Numbered from the stretch's first letter, positions 8,919 to 18,893 are shown. The stretch is 64,000 bases of DNA from Nocardia sp. BMG51109 (GCF_000526215.1 NZ_JAFQ01000004.1:7502001-7566000), one strand, 5' to 3'. Numbers and translations are program-made. The notes: a model not told the origin generated them from the letters alone.

Positions 8919-11249
8919 ATGTCTTTCGAGGATTTCGTCGCTTCGGCGACCGACGGTGCGGTCCGGCCGTACGAGTACCAACGGCAGATGGCCGAGTCCG
9001 GTCTGCCGGAGATCCTGCGTGCACCAACAGGTTCGGGCAAGACGTTGGCGGCTGTGCTGCCGTGGTTGTATCGGCGTGTGGCACACCCGGATTCGGTGGT
9101 GCGCACATCGACTCCCAGGTGGCTGGTGGTCGTCCTGCCGCAGCGGACTCTGGTGGACCAAACCGTCGGCAAGGTGCGTGACTGGGTACAAGCGCTCGGT
9201 CTACCGGTCGGCGTACACGTGCTGATGGGTGGCGCCGATGATGACGATCGGGAATGGAAGAAATACCCGGACCGCGAACGCATCTTCGTCGGCACGCAGG
9301 ACATGGTGCTGTCGCGCCTGTTGATGCGCGGCTTCGCGGAATCCCGCAGCGCGTGGCCGATGAGTTTCGGCCTGCTGCATACCGGTGTGCAGTTCGTGTT
9401 CGACGAGGTGCAGCTGATGGGGCCAGCCGTGCCGACCTCGCTCCAGTTGCAGGGTCTGCGGGAAGCTTTCGGGACGGCCGCACCGTGCCGGTCGATGTGG
9501 ATGTCGGCGACGATCGACGAATCCGAGCTTTCCACCGTGGATTTCCACCGCCCCTTGACCATCCTGGACGTCACGGCCTCCGACGGCGAACTGGCACTCC
9601 GCGTGGGTGCGACCAGGACGATCCAGCAGCTCGAGATGGATGCCGATGCCAAGACCTACGCAGAGGTACTCGCTGCACGAGCCGTTACCGAGCATCGAAC
9701 CGCCACGCGGACTCTCGTCGTGGTCAACACCGTCGATCGCGCCGTATCCGTATATGAAGCGTTGACGAAGCTCACGCCGAATGCCCGAATTGTCTTGCTG
9801 CATTCGCGGTTTCGACCGGATGACCGTGCCCGGCACACCGACGCCGCCTTGGCGGTCCCCGGCACCGAGGGAGTCATCGTGATCTCGACGCAAGTGCTGG
9901 AGGCGGGAGTCGACGTAACCTCGGAGACGCTGATCACCGAGACCGCACCGTGGTCGTCCATCGTCCAACGGGCCGGGCGCTGCAACCGGGACGGCCGTGC
10001 CGCGCACGCGCGGCTGCTGTGGGTGACACCGCCCGGCGCGAAGGCGCATCTTCCTTACGAGGCAGCCGATCTCGCCGCGAGTGCCGAAGCGCTGACCCGC
10101 CTGGAAGGCCGGCCGATGACGGGAAAGGCCCTCGCCGAGATGGATGTGGTGATGGAACGACCGCTGCATCCGGTGCTCCGGCGTCGAGATCTGCTGGACT
10201 TGTTCGACACCACGCCCGACCTGGCCGGAAACGACATCGACGTGAGCCCGTTCGTCCGCGATGCGACCGATCGCACCGTTTCTATCGCCTGGCGGGTATT
10301 CGGCCCGGATATGCCTGCCGTGCAGCGCATCGAGCTGTGCCCCGCCCCGCTCGGCGAGGTGCAGAAGATGGCCGCAGCCGGTAAAGCCATGGTCTGGGAC
10401 CAGGCCGACGGGTGCTGGCGAGCGGCCCGCACCCGCGACGTTCGGCCCACTGCGGCCATCGTGGTTGATGCCGCCAAGGGCGGATACCTACCTGATCGGG
10501 GATTCGCCCCCGCCAGCAAGCGGCCGGTAGAGCCCGTAATGGCGTCGGGACAGAAGCCGGAAGGATTCGGCCACGACCCACTCTCGGGCGGTTATGGCAC
10601 ATGGTTGCCGCTGGCCGATCACCTTCTGGCGACCGAGCAGGCCGCCACAGAACTACTGTCCAAATTCGACAAAGCACTGGAATTGACTGCGTCGCAGCGA
10701 CATGCGATCACACGCGCGGCGCTCCTTCACGATCTGGGCAAGGCCAGCCCATCGTTCGCGACGGCTCTCGTCGAGGCGAATCCGGAATCGCCCCCACCTG
10801 ATTCGGAGACCGTCTGGGGTAAGTCGCCCGGCCACGGCCGACTGGTGTACGACCCACCGCATTTCCGACACGAACTGCTGAGCGCTCTGTGGCTGTTGGA
10901 CGAATCCACCGAACTGCTCGAGGGGGCCGAGGAGCCGGACCTGGTTGTCTATCTTGTCGTGGCCCACCACGGGAAGGTGCGGGTGACGGTACGGGGGCGG
11001 CCCGACGAGTCGGAAGGCGTGATCCTCGGCGTCCGAGATGGCACGAACACGATCGGCTTCGACCTCGACGGGCAACCGGTGAAGTCGGTCGCCGTCTCGC
11101 TCCGACACACGACGCACGGGAACGGGGCTCTGACCAGCCGGGCACTGGCATTGCGCGACCGTCCGGACATAGGTCCGTTCCGATTGGCGTTCTGTGAGGC
11201 ACTGGTTCGAGCCGCGGACTGGCAGGCCAGCACTGACGAGGACCGATGA
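8919..11249 (+). CDS. cas3: CRISPR-associated helicase/nuclease Cas3, type I-G
   Basis: A 776-residue Cas3 with the domain order of type I-G (I-U): helicase first, HD nuclease last. Visible helicase motifs are Walker A APTGSGKT (35-42), D162-E-V-Q in place of DEAH, M195-SATI, and Q350-RAGRCNRDG (motif VI). The HD part has H604-D605 in LLHDLGK, a conserved histidine in FRHELL and VAHHGK further on. All key residues are present, so the protein should be able to degrade DNA recruited by Cascade. The ATG at 8919 follows GCAGGGGG and is chosen over a longer frame whose first 17 residues are unlike the family. Its stop lies 3 bp before the csx17 start, so cas3-csx17-csb1-csb2 form one operon. Confidence 0.93.
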   Translation: MSFEDFVASATDGAVRPYEYQRQMAESGLPEILRAPTGSGKTLAAVLPWLYRRVAHPDSVVRTSTPRWLVVVLPQRTLVDQTVGKVRDWVQALGLPVGVHVLMGGADDDDREWKKYPDRERIFVGTQDMVLSRLLMRGFAESRSAWPMSFGLLHTGVQFVFDEVQLMGPAVPTSLQLQGLREAFGTAAPCRSMWMSATIDESELSTVDFHRPLTILDVTASDGELALRVGATRTIQQLEMDADAKTYAEVLAARAVTEHRTATRTLVVVNTVDRAVSVYEALTKLTPNARIVLLHSRFRPDDRARHTDAALAVPGTEGVIVISTQVLEAGVDVTSETLITETAPWSSIVQRAGRCNRDGRAAHARLLWVTPPGAKAHLPYEAADLAASAEALTRLEGRPMTGKALAEMDVVMERPLHPVLRRRDLLDLFDTTPDLAGNDIDVSPFVRDATDRTVSIAWRVFGPDMPAVQRIELCPAPLGEVQKMAAAGKAMVWDQADGCWRAARTRDVRPTAAIVVDAAKGGYLPDRGFAPASKRPVEPVMASGQKPEGFGHDPLSGGYGTWLPLADHLLATEQAATELLSKFDKALELTASQRHAITRAALLHDLGKASPSFATALVEANPESPPPDSETVWGKSPGHGRLVYDPPHFRHELLSALWLLDESTELLEGAEEPDLVVYLVVAHHGKVRVTVRGRPDESEGVILGVRDGTNTIGFDLDGQPVKSVAVSLRHTTHGNGALTSRALALRDRPDIGPFRLAFCEALVRAADWQASTDEDR

Positions 11250-11252
11250 CCG

Positions 11253-13334
11253 ATGACCGACCTGAACTTGACCGGATGCCGAACCACGCCGCTCTCCGGA
11301 TACCTGTCGGCACTGGGCGTCCATCGCGCCATGCACCGGCTACTGGACCCGTCGGCAACCGGCTACTGGAAGGCCGACGCATACCGGCTGCACAGCACGC
11401 ACACCGCGATCGACGAGCTGGCGGCCGATCTACATCCGACATTCCGGCCGGAATCGATTGTCTCCCCATGGAATTCCGGATCCGGATTCGTCGGCAACGG
11501 AAAAAGCGCTTCGGCGGAGCGAATCCTGCAATGGGTACGTGACAGTACCGACGACAGAATGGAGGACCTCAGGCAGACTGTTGCCGCCGCCGACCGGGTG
11601 CTCACTCTCGCGCACCGGCGTGGCATAGACGACCCTTGGGACAAGAAACGCAAGCCCGAGGTACTTCGGCTGTGCCGCAACGAACTTCCGGATGCGGCGG
11701 TCTCGTGGATGGATGCCGCGGTCGCTCTCACCACCGACGACCTATCGTATTCACGCCTGCTCGGTACGGGCGGAAACCTCGGCCGGCAGGATCTCTCGGC
11801 GACCTACCTGCAACAGGTACGACTCGTGCTAGAACACCGGCACAGCCAAGCATGGCTCGCCTCGGCACTGGACGGCCGGCCACGGATGCCCCTGCCGAAA
11901 GATACTCCCGGTCAATATGATCCAGGCGGCGTCGGAGCCCCCGAGGAGCCCAATCCGGTCGGCAATCCGTGGACGTTTCTGTTCGTATTGGAAGGAGCGT
12001 TACTGTTCGCCACGGCTGTGGTGCGTCGCCACGGCGCCGACTACGCCAGAGCCGCACTTCCTTTCCAAGTAGCAGCGACAACGGCCGGGTTCGCGTCGAC
12101 GGCATCGGGTGAACGGCCGCTGGCCGAACTCTGGGCACCGGAATGGTCGCAGCCCATGCAGATTCCCGAGATCAAGCACCTGTTCGGCGAGGGGCGCGCC
12201 GACTGGAATTCCAGCGCGGCGCGGTCGGGCCTGGATATGGCCCGTGCCGCCGCGACTCTCGGAGTCGACCGAGGAATCACCGCCTTCGAGCGCCACGTGT
12301 TCGTGGACCGACTCGGGCAGAACCCGATCGCGGTGCCGGCCGGACGCATCGACGTCGGCATCCGCGGGGGGACAGACCTGCTGGCACCGTTGGACCGATG
12401 GCGTGATCGGCTACGGCAGGCGGATCCACCCACGATGGTCACGGCACGACTGCGGGCCCTCGACCAAGCTTTGTACGACCAAGCGAATCTCGGGACCGCC
12501 CGTGCGCTGATCGACGTGTTCGCCGCACTCGGGCGGTGCCGATCGGCCGTCGAGCGGTCCGGAGCCGTCCGAGACGTCGGGCGGCCCAACCTGCCCGCCG
12601 GTGAGCGTCTGTTCCCATTGCTCTTGCCGGAGTTGGGTTCCGACCGAGACCTGCGCATCGCGTTGGCATTGGCGACTTCACGAGATCACCGAAACGCCTT
12701 CGCCGACTGGCTGGTTGCGTCCTCGGCCACCGACCGACTGCCGCAATGTCTGGCCGAGATCGCGCGCCGACGCGGGTTTCCCGGCGCCACCGCGGAGACG
12801 GCCAACAGCATGCCGGCAGTACGCGGCGTACGGATCGCATTCGAACGCGGAATGAGACTGCGGTCCGGCGACATCCGTGCGTTCGTCGCCGGAGCCGTCG
12901 ATGACTCACGAATCATGGCCGTACTGCTCGGCCTGTCGTGCGTGAACTGGCGCGACACCCCCGACGCGACGTTGACCGGCGACCGCGCACACGATCCGGC
13001 GCTGAACCTGCTGCTCCCGTTTTCCGGAGCAAAACCTTTCCCCTACACCACTATTGACGGAGTCGGAAAGACCCTGCTGGTCCGCCCCGGGCACGACTGG
13101 GTTGCCCAACTAACCGCCGGGCATACCGACCGAGTACTGCGTGACGCATCTCGGCGGCTGCGCATCGCCCGTCTACGCCAAGTCGTCACCCTGCCATCGA
13201 CCGAACTCGATGGCTCCCGGCTTGCCGCCGCACTGTTGTTCACGTCCCCACCCGCGGATCGTCGCGCCGGGTTGGCGCGCGTCGCCGTTATCGGAACCCC
13301 CCACCCGTTGTCACCTACGAAGGAACCCGCATGA
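11253..13334 (+). CDS. csx17: type I-G CRISPR large subunit Csx17 (Cas8g/Cas8u2)
   Basis: A 693-residue Csx17-family protein, the large subunit of the type I-G Cascade. Family landmarks are LTGCRTTPLSGYLSALGVHR at the N-terminus, SPWNSGSGF near residue 70, and LLGTGGNLGRQD near residue 170. The length is normal for the family and no frame damage is seen. It should contact the PAM-proximal end of target DNA. Two ATGs (11246, 11253) are possible; 11253 is used. The 3' end overlaps csb1 by 4 bp (ATGA 13331-13334), which indicates translational coupling in the effector operon. Confidence 0.9.
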   Translation: MTDLNLTGCRTTPLSGYLSALGVHRAMHRLLDPSATGYWKADAYRLHSTHTAIDELAADLHPTFRPESIVSPWNSGSGFVGNGKSASAERILQWVRDSTDDRMEDLRQTVAAADRVLTLAHRRGIDDPWDKKRKPEVLRLCRNELPDAAVSWMDAAVALTTDDLSYSRLLGTGGNLGRQDLSATYLQQVRLVLEHRHSQAWLASALDGRPRMPLPKDTPGQYDPGGVGAPEEPNPVGNPWTFLFVLEGALLFATAVVRRHGADYARAALPFQVAATTAGFASTASGERPLAELWAPEWSQPMQIPEIKHLFGEGRADWNSSAARSGLDMARAAATLGVDRGITAFERHVFVDRLGQNPIAVPAGRIDVGIRGGTDLLAPLDRWRDRLRQADPPTMVTARLRALDQALYDQANLGTARALIDVFAALGRCRSAVERSGAVRDVGRPNLPAGERLFPLLLPELGSDRDLRIALALATSRDHRNAFADWLVASSATDRLPQCLAEIARRRGFPGATAETANSMPAVRGVRIAFERGMRLRSGDIRAFVAGAVDDSRIMAVLLGLSCVNWRDTPDATLTGDRAHDPALNLLLPFSGAKPFPYTTIDGVGKTLLVRPGHDWVAQLTAGHTDRVLRDASRRLRIARLRQVVTLPSTELDGSRLAAALLFTSPPADRRAGLARVAVIGTPHPLSPTKEPA

Positions 13335-14293
13335 CCAGTCGCTTCATTTACGATGTCGAGTTGGAACCGGCATTCGGAAGCACATTCCAGCCCACCGGTT
13401 TTCCCGACATCGGAGCCGCCACCTTCACCCGCTACGACAAGGGCCGCGCAGTCGACGCCCTACTGGTGGAATCCGTACAGTCCATGGCGAATCGCCTGGA
13501 GGCCACCGCCTGGGACTCGACCGCCAACCGTCCCTCCCCCACACTCACCGGGCTCCCCTGGGTGCGGGTGGTCAGGGCGAAGTCCGGTGATTTCCTCACC
13601 TCCAGCCGACTGGAAGCACACCGCCTGGCATCACCGTTCGTACGCGAGGCAACTCTCGACGGCACGAAGATGCTCGACGTCATCCGCACCCGCCTCGGCC
13701 TGGCCGACGACACCCCGTTGGACTACCGCGCCATGGCGGCGGCCGTCGCACGCCTGGATCCGCTCTGCCTTCTTCACGGCGTGTTCTTCTCGCGCAAAGA
13801 GTGGATCGGGCAGCCGAGATTCATGCGCGCGACATCTGCCGTCATCGAGGCCCACGACGTGCAGCCGGCGGTCAGCGGCGGCCGCAAGTCGGACCGCGTC
13901 CGGCACGGACTCAACTCGGAGGACGGGTCTGGTGGCACCTCGGAAGGCTACGGATCCGTGCCGTTCACTCGTATCGAATGGACGGCCAAGACGATCATCG
14001 CGTCGTTCGTCGTCGATTTGGAACTGCTGAATTCCTACGGACTTCCGGACACGGCCACATCCGCATTGCAGACACTGGCCCTATGGGAGATCCGCCACCT
14101 GCTCGATGGCGGACTGCGCCTGCGAACCGCCTGCGACCTCCAACAGACCTCACCCGTCACCGCTCGCCGCGGGCCGGAGCTGCCCACTGCCGAAGAACTC
14201 ACCACCGAACTCGAGTCGCTGATCCGAAGCAGCAGCGACGTTTTCGGCGACGTCGACGCATACACCGTCGAATGGTCTGGAAAGAAGAGCTGA
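13331..14293 (+). CDS. csb1: CRISPR backbone subunit Csb1 (Cas7, type I-G)
   Basis: A 320-residue Csb1 (GSU0053-family Cas7) protein that coats the crRNA spacer. Visible signatures include QPTGFPDIGAATF near the N-terminus, LLVESVQSMANRLE, DPLCLLHGVFFSR in the middle, and TRIEWTAK/TIIASFVVDLELL near residue 220. The ATG overlaps the csx17 stop by 4 bp and the TGA is followed after 2 bp by the GTG of csb2. The gene is intact and of ordinary length. Together with Csx17 and Csb2 it gives the complete minimal I-G effector. Confidence 0.9.
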   Translation: MTSRFIYDVELEPAFGSTFQPTGFPDIGAATFTRYDKGRAVDALLVESVQSMANRLEATAWDSTANRPSPTLTGLPWVRVVRAKSGDFLTSSRLEAHRLASPFVREATLDGTKMLDVIRTRLGLADDTPLDYRAMAAAVARLDPLCLLHGVFFSRKEWIGQPRFMRATSAVIEAHDVQPAVSGGRKSDRVRHGLNSEDGSGGTSEGYGSVPFTRIEWTAKTIIASFVVDLELLNSYGLPDTATSALQTLALWEIRHLLDGGLRLRTACDLQQTSPVTARRGPELPTAEELTTELESLIRSSSDVFGDVDAYTVEWSGKKS

Positions 14294-14295
14294 CC

Positions 14296-15669
14296 GTGCC
14301 CACCACACTGGTGTTGACCTTCCCCCTCGGCCGATATCACGCCACCCCGTGGGACCGTCACGTCAACGAAGGCGCCGTGGAGCTCCCGCCTTCACCGTGG
14401 CGGGTACTGCGAGCCCTGTACGCGGTGTGGCGGACCCGATGCGACGACCTACCCGCCACCGTCGTGCTCGAGCTCCTGAGCAAGCTGGCCGCGCCACCGA
14501 CGTTCTACGTTCCCGCGCACACCCTCGCCCACACCCGCCACTACTATCCCGACACCGCTGCGGGCACCGATCGCATCCTCGATGCCTTCGCCGTATTCGG
14601 TTCCGGAGCACCGCTCGCTGTGCAGTGGCCGATAGAACTGACGTCCGAACAACGAAATGCCTTGCGGCGCATAGCAGAATCGATGCCGTATCTCGGACGC
14701 GCTGACAGCATCTGCGAAGCAGCCGTCGACGACGACTGGAAGCCTACCGATTCGGCGCAATGGTCCCCGGTGGACGACACCGGAAATACCGACGGCGACG
14801 ACACCGCACTGCTGGCACCGGAGACGCCGCTACAGGTCGAGCAACTCCTCACCCGCCCCGCCGATATCCGGCGCGCCGGCCGACGCTTTCCTCTCGGCAC
14901 ACGCATGATCACCTATCGATCGACGGGTGCGGCATTACCGGCGGCGTCCTCGATCCTATCCCAACCGTCTCGGACCGTGACGGCCGTGCGATTCGACATT
15001 CTCAAGTCCGCCCTACCACCCGACACGCACACCGCCATCTACACCGACCTACTCCGCCGATCCGCCATCGACAAACTCGGGCGAAACCCACAGGGCACCA
15101 TGCTCGGCGGCCGCACCTCCGACAACCGGAAGATGCACGATGCCGGCCACGCCCACTATCTGCCGATCATCCGGAACCGCCGACTGAGCGCCCTGGTCGT
15201 CTGGATTCCCGGCGGCCTACCGGACAAAGAACTCGACGCACTCTGCGACGTCACCGCCCTCTACGACCACAAAAGGCATACACCAGTTCGGGTTTCCGGC
15301 GTCGGCGACATCCGACACATCGCCCCCGAACTCACCGGACAAGCTACGAAATGGCGAGGTATCACCCCGTTCACCCCTTCTCGGTACCCGAAGAAGAACC
15401 GCGACCAGTGGCACAGCTTCGTCCAACGAGAAATCGCACGGGAACTTGCCCAAGACCAGCCACCTACGAGTGTCGAATTCCTCGGCCTACCGTGGACCAG
15501 CTTCGTACGCCACCGCCCGAGCGCCCGGCTACGGGGCAACCACGCCCAAGGCCAAGCCCACCTCCCCGCCGAATTCCTGCGCCTGCACTTCGACGAACCC
15601 GCAAGGGGCCCAATAGCCCTCGGCCGCCTCAACCACTTCGGCCTCGGCCTGTTCGTCCCCGACGACTGA
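14296..15669 (+). CDS. csb2: CRISPR Csb2 (fused Cas5-Cas6, type I-G)
   Basis: A 457-residue Csb2 (GSU0054 family), which in type I-G combines the Cas5-like 5'-handle cap with a Cas6-like crRNA endonuclease. The N-terminus LVLTFPLGRYHATPW with LPPSPWRVLRAL is the Cas5-like half. The C-terminal half has AHYLPI, LVVWIPGGLPD and a glycine-rich ending (NHFGLGLFVPDD) typical of the RAMP fold. The GTG at 14296, 2 bp after the csb1 stop, is chosen; an upstream frame that overlaps csb1 is a shadow. Array 2 with its leader follows directly and probably ends the effector operon. Confidence 0.88.
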   Translation: MPTTLVLTFPLGRYHATPWDRHVNEGAVELPPSPWRVLRALYAVWRTRCDDLPATVVLELLSKLAAPPTFYVPAHTLAHTRHYYPDTAAGTDRILDAFAVFGSGAPLAVQWPIELTSEQRNALRRIAESMPYLGRADSICEAAVDDDWKPTDSAQWSPVDDTGNTDGDDTALLAPETPLQVEQLLTRPADIRRAGRRFPLGTRMITYRSTGAALPAASSILSQPSRTVTAVRFDILKSALPPDTHTAIYTDLLRRSAIDKLGRNPQGTMLGGRTSDNRKMHDAGHAHYLPIIRNRRLSALVVWIPGGLPDKELDALCDVTALYDHKRHTPVRVSGVGDIRHIAPELTGQATKWRGITPFTPSRYPKKNRDQWHSFVQREIARELAQDQPPTSVEFLGLPWTSFVRHRPSARLRGNHAQGQAHLPAEFLRLHFDEPARGPIALGRLNHFGLGLFVPDD

Positions 15670-15705
15670 CCCGACCGACACACTCCCACTCCCCAAGACC
15701 CAGCC

Positions 15706-15898
15706 CTTTGACAACTCCACAACGAACCCTTGCGAGCGGTCCAGTGACACCACGACACGCCTTCACCGCTCGCACGCAGCTCACAGCACCTTTCCGAGGA
15801 AACCACCACCGAATTCCCGGGCGTGTCGGACACCAACCAGACCACCGCTCGCAACACCCCACATCGATGCAGGTCAGACCCGCCAAATTTCGGGAGCG
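15706..15898 (+). promoter_or_regulatory. CRISPR leader 2
   Basis: Homologous to the other leaders but starts at TTTGACAACTCCACAACG, because csb2 ends 36 bp earlier and replaces the CCGGTACATTG part. The motifs TGCGAGCGGT (15731-15740), ACCGCTCGCA (15765-15774) and ACCGCTCGCA (15844-15853) are all exact here, with a 24-nt gap between the first two and 45 bp between the third and the first repeat. TTTGACA could be a -35 element; that is inference. Confidence 0.75.
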
Positions 15899-16818
15899 GT
15901 GCTTCCGGCCGTTCCGGCCGGACTCCATTGCGGGCGGGGGTCGATGGGTGTTTCGCGACCGTGCGGGCGCGCGTGCTTCCGGCCGTTCCGGCCGGACTCC
16001 ATTGCGGGGGCGAGAGCTTCGGGTGTCAGCACGGGCAGCTCTCCGGTGCTTCCGGCCGTTCCGGCCGGACTCCATTGCGGGCGGCTCTCGCTGTAGTTGG
16101 CGTGCTTGCGGACTTCGTGCTTCCGGCCGTTCCGGCCGGACTCCATTGCGGGGGGTGGATCTCCTTGCGGTAGTTGGCGGTTCAGTCTTCGGGTGCTTCC
16201 GGCCGTTCCGGCCGGACTCCATTGCGGGCCGCAGCCAGCCCAAATAGCGGGTGGCAGTAGCGATGTGCTTCCGGCCGTTCCGGCCGGACTCCATTGCGGG
16301 GAGATCGGCGGGCCGGAGTTCCGGCTGTGCGCCGCGCGTGCTTCCGGCCGTTCCGGCCGGACTCCATTGCGGGCTGTGCCAGTCGAGATCTTCGGGCCAA
16401 TGGATCGGTTCGGTGCTTCCGGCCGTTCCGGCCGGACTCCATTGCGGGGACGGATTGAGCCGTCACCGATCCGGAGGAGCCGGACGTGCTTCCGGCCGTT
16501 CCGGCCGGACTCCATTGCGGGATGCCACACGTCTGCGTGGTGCAGTTGTAGTGAAGGTGCTTCCGGCCGTTCCGGCCGGACTCCATTGCGGGGTCCACGG
16601 CGTCGTTACATGCTGGCTATTGGTGATCGTGCTTCCGGCCGTTCCGGCCGGACTCCATTGCGGGGTGATGGACACGCAGGCGGCGCGGGATGCTGCGGCC
16701 GCCTGTGCTTCCGGCCGTTCCGGCCGGACTCCATTGCGGCCAGTCGCGTGGTGTGTCGTCGGCGAGCAGGCGCAGGATGGGCGTGCTTCCGGGTGCCTCC
16801 GGCCGGACACCATTGAGA
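15899..16818 (+). CRISPR. CRISPR array 2 (13 repeats, 12 spacers)
   Basis: This is the largest and best preserved array. 36-bp repeats start at 15899, 15973, 16046, 16117, 16193, 16265, 16338, 16413, 16486, 16557, 16629, 16705 and 16783. The first eleven are identical and end in GCGGG; the twelfth ends GCGGC and the thirteenth is a degenerate end copy (GTGCTTCCGGGTGCCTCC..., ending TTGAGA). Spacers are 35-42 bp. The repeat centre forms a hairpin: CCGGCCG, loop TTC, CGGCCGG (7-bp stem), the likely Csb2/Cas6 site. The leader is on the left. It lies between the effector genes and cas4-cas1/cas2. Confidence 0.97.
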
Positions 16819-16935
16819 CCTGAACGGGATCGACTGCTGCGGCCGCCGTACATCGGTGCGGGCGCCGCCGACCCGCTCTGCACCCAAGTTTTGAAATATG
16901 CCGCGAATCTGAGTCGTTCGGGCCACCATCGAGTC

Positions 16936-18592
16936 ATGACCGCCGAGGATTTGCTGCCTGCACGGATGCTGAACGAGTACGTGTACTGCCCTCGGCTGTT
17001 CCACCTGGAATGGGTTCAAGGCCGATTCGCCGATAACGACGACACTCGGCTCGGACGGCAGATTCATCAGCGAGTCGATCAGGAGGGTGGCGGGGTCCCG
17101 CTTCCGGAAGACGGCGAGATTCGGAATGCGCGGTCGGTGACACTGAGTTCCGAGCAACTCGGAGTAATCGCCAAGATCGACGTCATCGAGGGCGACGGCG
17201 GTTCGGTAGTGCCCATCGATTACAAGAAAGGCTCACCACAACCTGATGGAACACCCTGGCCCAGCGACGAGATACAGGCATGTCTACAAGCGATAGTACT
17301 GCGCGACAATGGCTTCCATTGTGACCGTGCCGAGCTGTACTATGCCGAAACGCGCCGACGCGTGACGGTAGAGTTGACCGAGGACAAACTCCAGTGGACT
17401 CATGCGACCGTACGTGAAGCCCGCGCCGCAGCGGACCAGATCTCCGCACCACTCCCCTTGGTCGACAGCCCGAAATGCATCCGCTGCTCGCTGGCCGGAC
17501 TCTGCCTCCCCGACGAAACCAACGCACTGCTGGCTCGCCGCGAACAACCACCGCGCAGGATCGTTCCTCGGGACAAGGATCAGCGGCCGGTATACGTCAC
17601 CGAACCGGGTTCCTTTGTCGGCGTTCGCAGCCAACGTCTCGAAATAACCCGCAACAAGGAGAAACTCGCGACGTTCCGGCTCATCGACGTCGCTCAGCTG
17701 GTCGTCTTCGGTCGCGTACAGGTCAGCACACAAGCCCTCCACGAATGTTTCGCCCGCGAAATCCCCGTGCTCTGGATGAGCACGGGCGGCTAGCTGATGG
17801 GGTTCGCCACCGGCCAGGCTCCCCGATATGCCGAACTCCGACGGCGCCAGACCGCCGCCCATGCGCAAGGAGGCGACGGCCTGGCACAGCGCATGATCGC
17901 CGGGAAGATCATCAACAGCCGAACCTTGCTGCGCCGCAACGCCCGCACCGACGTCACCGCACCGCTCGCCACACTCGATCGCCTCACTCGATCGCCTCAC
18001 CGGCACAGCCCGTACCTGTGACAGCTTCATCACCCTGCTCGGCATCGAGGGCACTGCCGCGAGAATGTATTTCGACTCCTTCACGACCATGCTGTCACCA
18101 CACGCAGCCGAATTCGCGGCCGAGTTCTCCGCCAACGGCCGCAACCGGCGACCACCCCGCGACCCGATCAACGCGTTGCTGTCATTCTGCTACGCGATGC
18201 TCACCAAGGATCTTGTCGCAGTCGCGCTCGGAGTAGGACTCGACGCATACCTCGGTATCTTTCACCGCTCACGCCACGGACGCCCGGCACTGGCACTCGA
18301 TCTCGCCGAAGAGTTCCGGCCGTTGATTGCGGATTCGACAGTCGTCGGATTGATCAACAACCAGGAAATCGGCCCCAACGACTTCATCCGGCGCGGCGGT
18401 GGAGTCGCCTTGACTCCAGCCGGCCGCCGGACAGTCCTTCAAGCCTACGAACGTCGCCTCGACGTCGAGGTGCGCCACCCCACATTCGGGTACCGGATAA
18501 GCTACCGCCGCGTCCTCGATGTCCAAGCGCGAATACTTGCCGCCGTGCTCATCGGTGAACTCCTCGAATACATTCCGATGACAACGAGATAG
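16936..18592 (+). pseudogene. cas4-cas1: cas4-cas1 fusion gene, broken by amber codon and 13-bp duplication
   Basis: The reading frame encodes a type I-G Cas4-Cas1 fusion. The Cas4 half is intact: NEYVYCPRLFHLEW, nuclease residues in VVPIDYKKG and DEIQACLQA, and the cysteine cluster SPKCIRCSLAGLC before the Cas1 half. In Cas1, the conserved LWMSTGG-W-LMGFATG reads STGG-stop-LMGFATG: TAG at 17791-17793 where TGG (Trp) is expected. Frame 1 then continues with good Cas1 sequence to 17985, where a 13-bp unit is duplicated (17973-17985 and 17986-17998). This shifts the frame and leads to a stop within 12 codons. Removing one copy restores TLDRLTGTARTCDSFITLLG and the rest of Cas1 (YFDSFT, LGIFHRSRHGRPALALDLAEEFRP) to the TAG at 18592. 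A functional integrase is therefore not expected; a Cas4-only product may be made. Confidence 0.92.
17973..17998 (+). repeat. 13-bp tandem duplication inside cas1
   Basis: ACTCGATCGCCTC occurs twice in direct tandem. The second copy adds 13 bases (not a multiple of three) and breaks the Cas1 frame. The sequence shows this directly. Slipped-strand mutation is the simple explanation, and precise loss of one copy would reverse this lesion but not the upstream amber codon. Confidence 0.95.
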
Positions 18593-18595
18593 CCG

Positions 18596-18883
18596 ATGCC
18601 CCGCCGCCGCTACCTCATCGCCTACGACATCGCCGACCCGCGGCGCCTACGGCATGTCTGCACCCTCATGGAGGACCACGGACGCCGACTGCAGTACTCC
18701 GTTTTCGTCTGCGACCTCTCCCCCGCCGAACTCGCCGAACTCGAAGCGGCCGTCACCCGCACCATCGACCTCACCGCCGACAGCATCGTCCGCATCGACC
18801 TCGGCGACACCACAAGCCCGGCCACGATCACCACTATCGGATCCCGCCGCCGGTTCCCACCCACCGGACCACAAATCGTATGA
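18596..18883 (+). CDS. cas2: CRISPR-associated protein Cas2
   Basis: A 95-residue Cas2, the structural partner of Cas1 in spacer integration. It begins MPRRRYLIAYDIADPRRLRHV, the conserved first strand with the YDI/AD motif, followed by GRRLQYSVFVCDL and the ferredoxin-like second half. The start is 3 bp after the end of cas1, so it was once translated together with it. The frame is intact although its partner is broken, so loss of Cas1 may be recent or Cas2 may be retained by chance. Confidence 0.92.
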   Translation: MPRRRYLIAYDIADPRRLRHVCTLMEDHGRRLQYSVFVCDLSPAELAELEAAVTRTIDLTADSIVRIDLGDTTSPATITTIGSRRRFPPTGPQIV

Positions 18884-18893
18884 ACAACCCGGA

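Noticed and set aside
14296..15669. csb2 starting far upstream inside csb1
   Set aside because: The upstream part is an arginine-rich shadow of csb1; the GTG at 14296 begins exactly at the family homology.
15874..16816. Long open frames with regular repeats such as MESGRNGRKH or VLPAVPAGLHC in all array regions
   Set aside because: They are translations of the CRISPR repeats in several frames; the spacers do not keep codon use and no start site is present.
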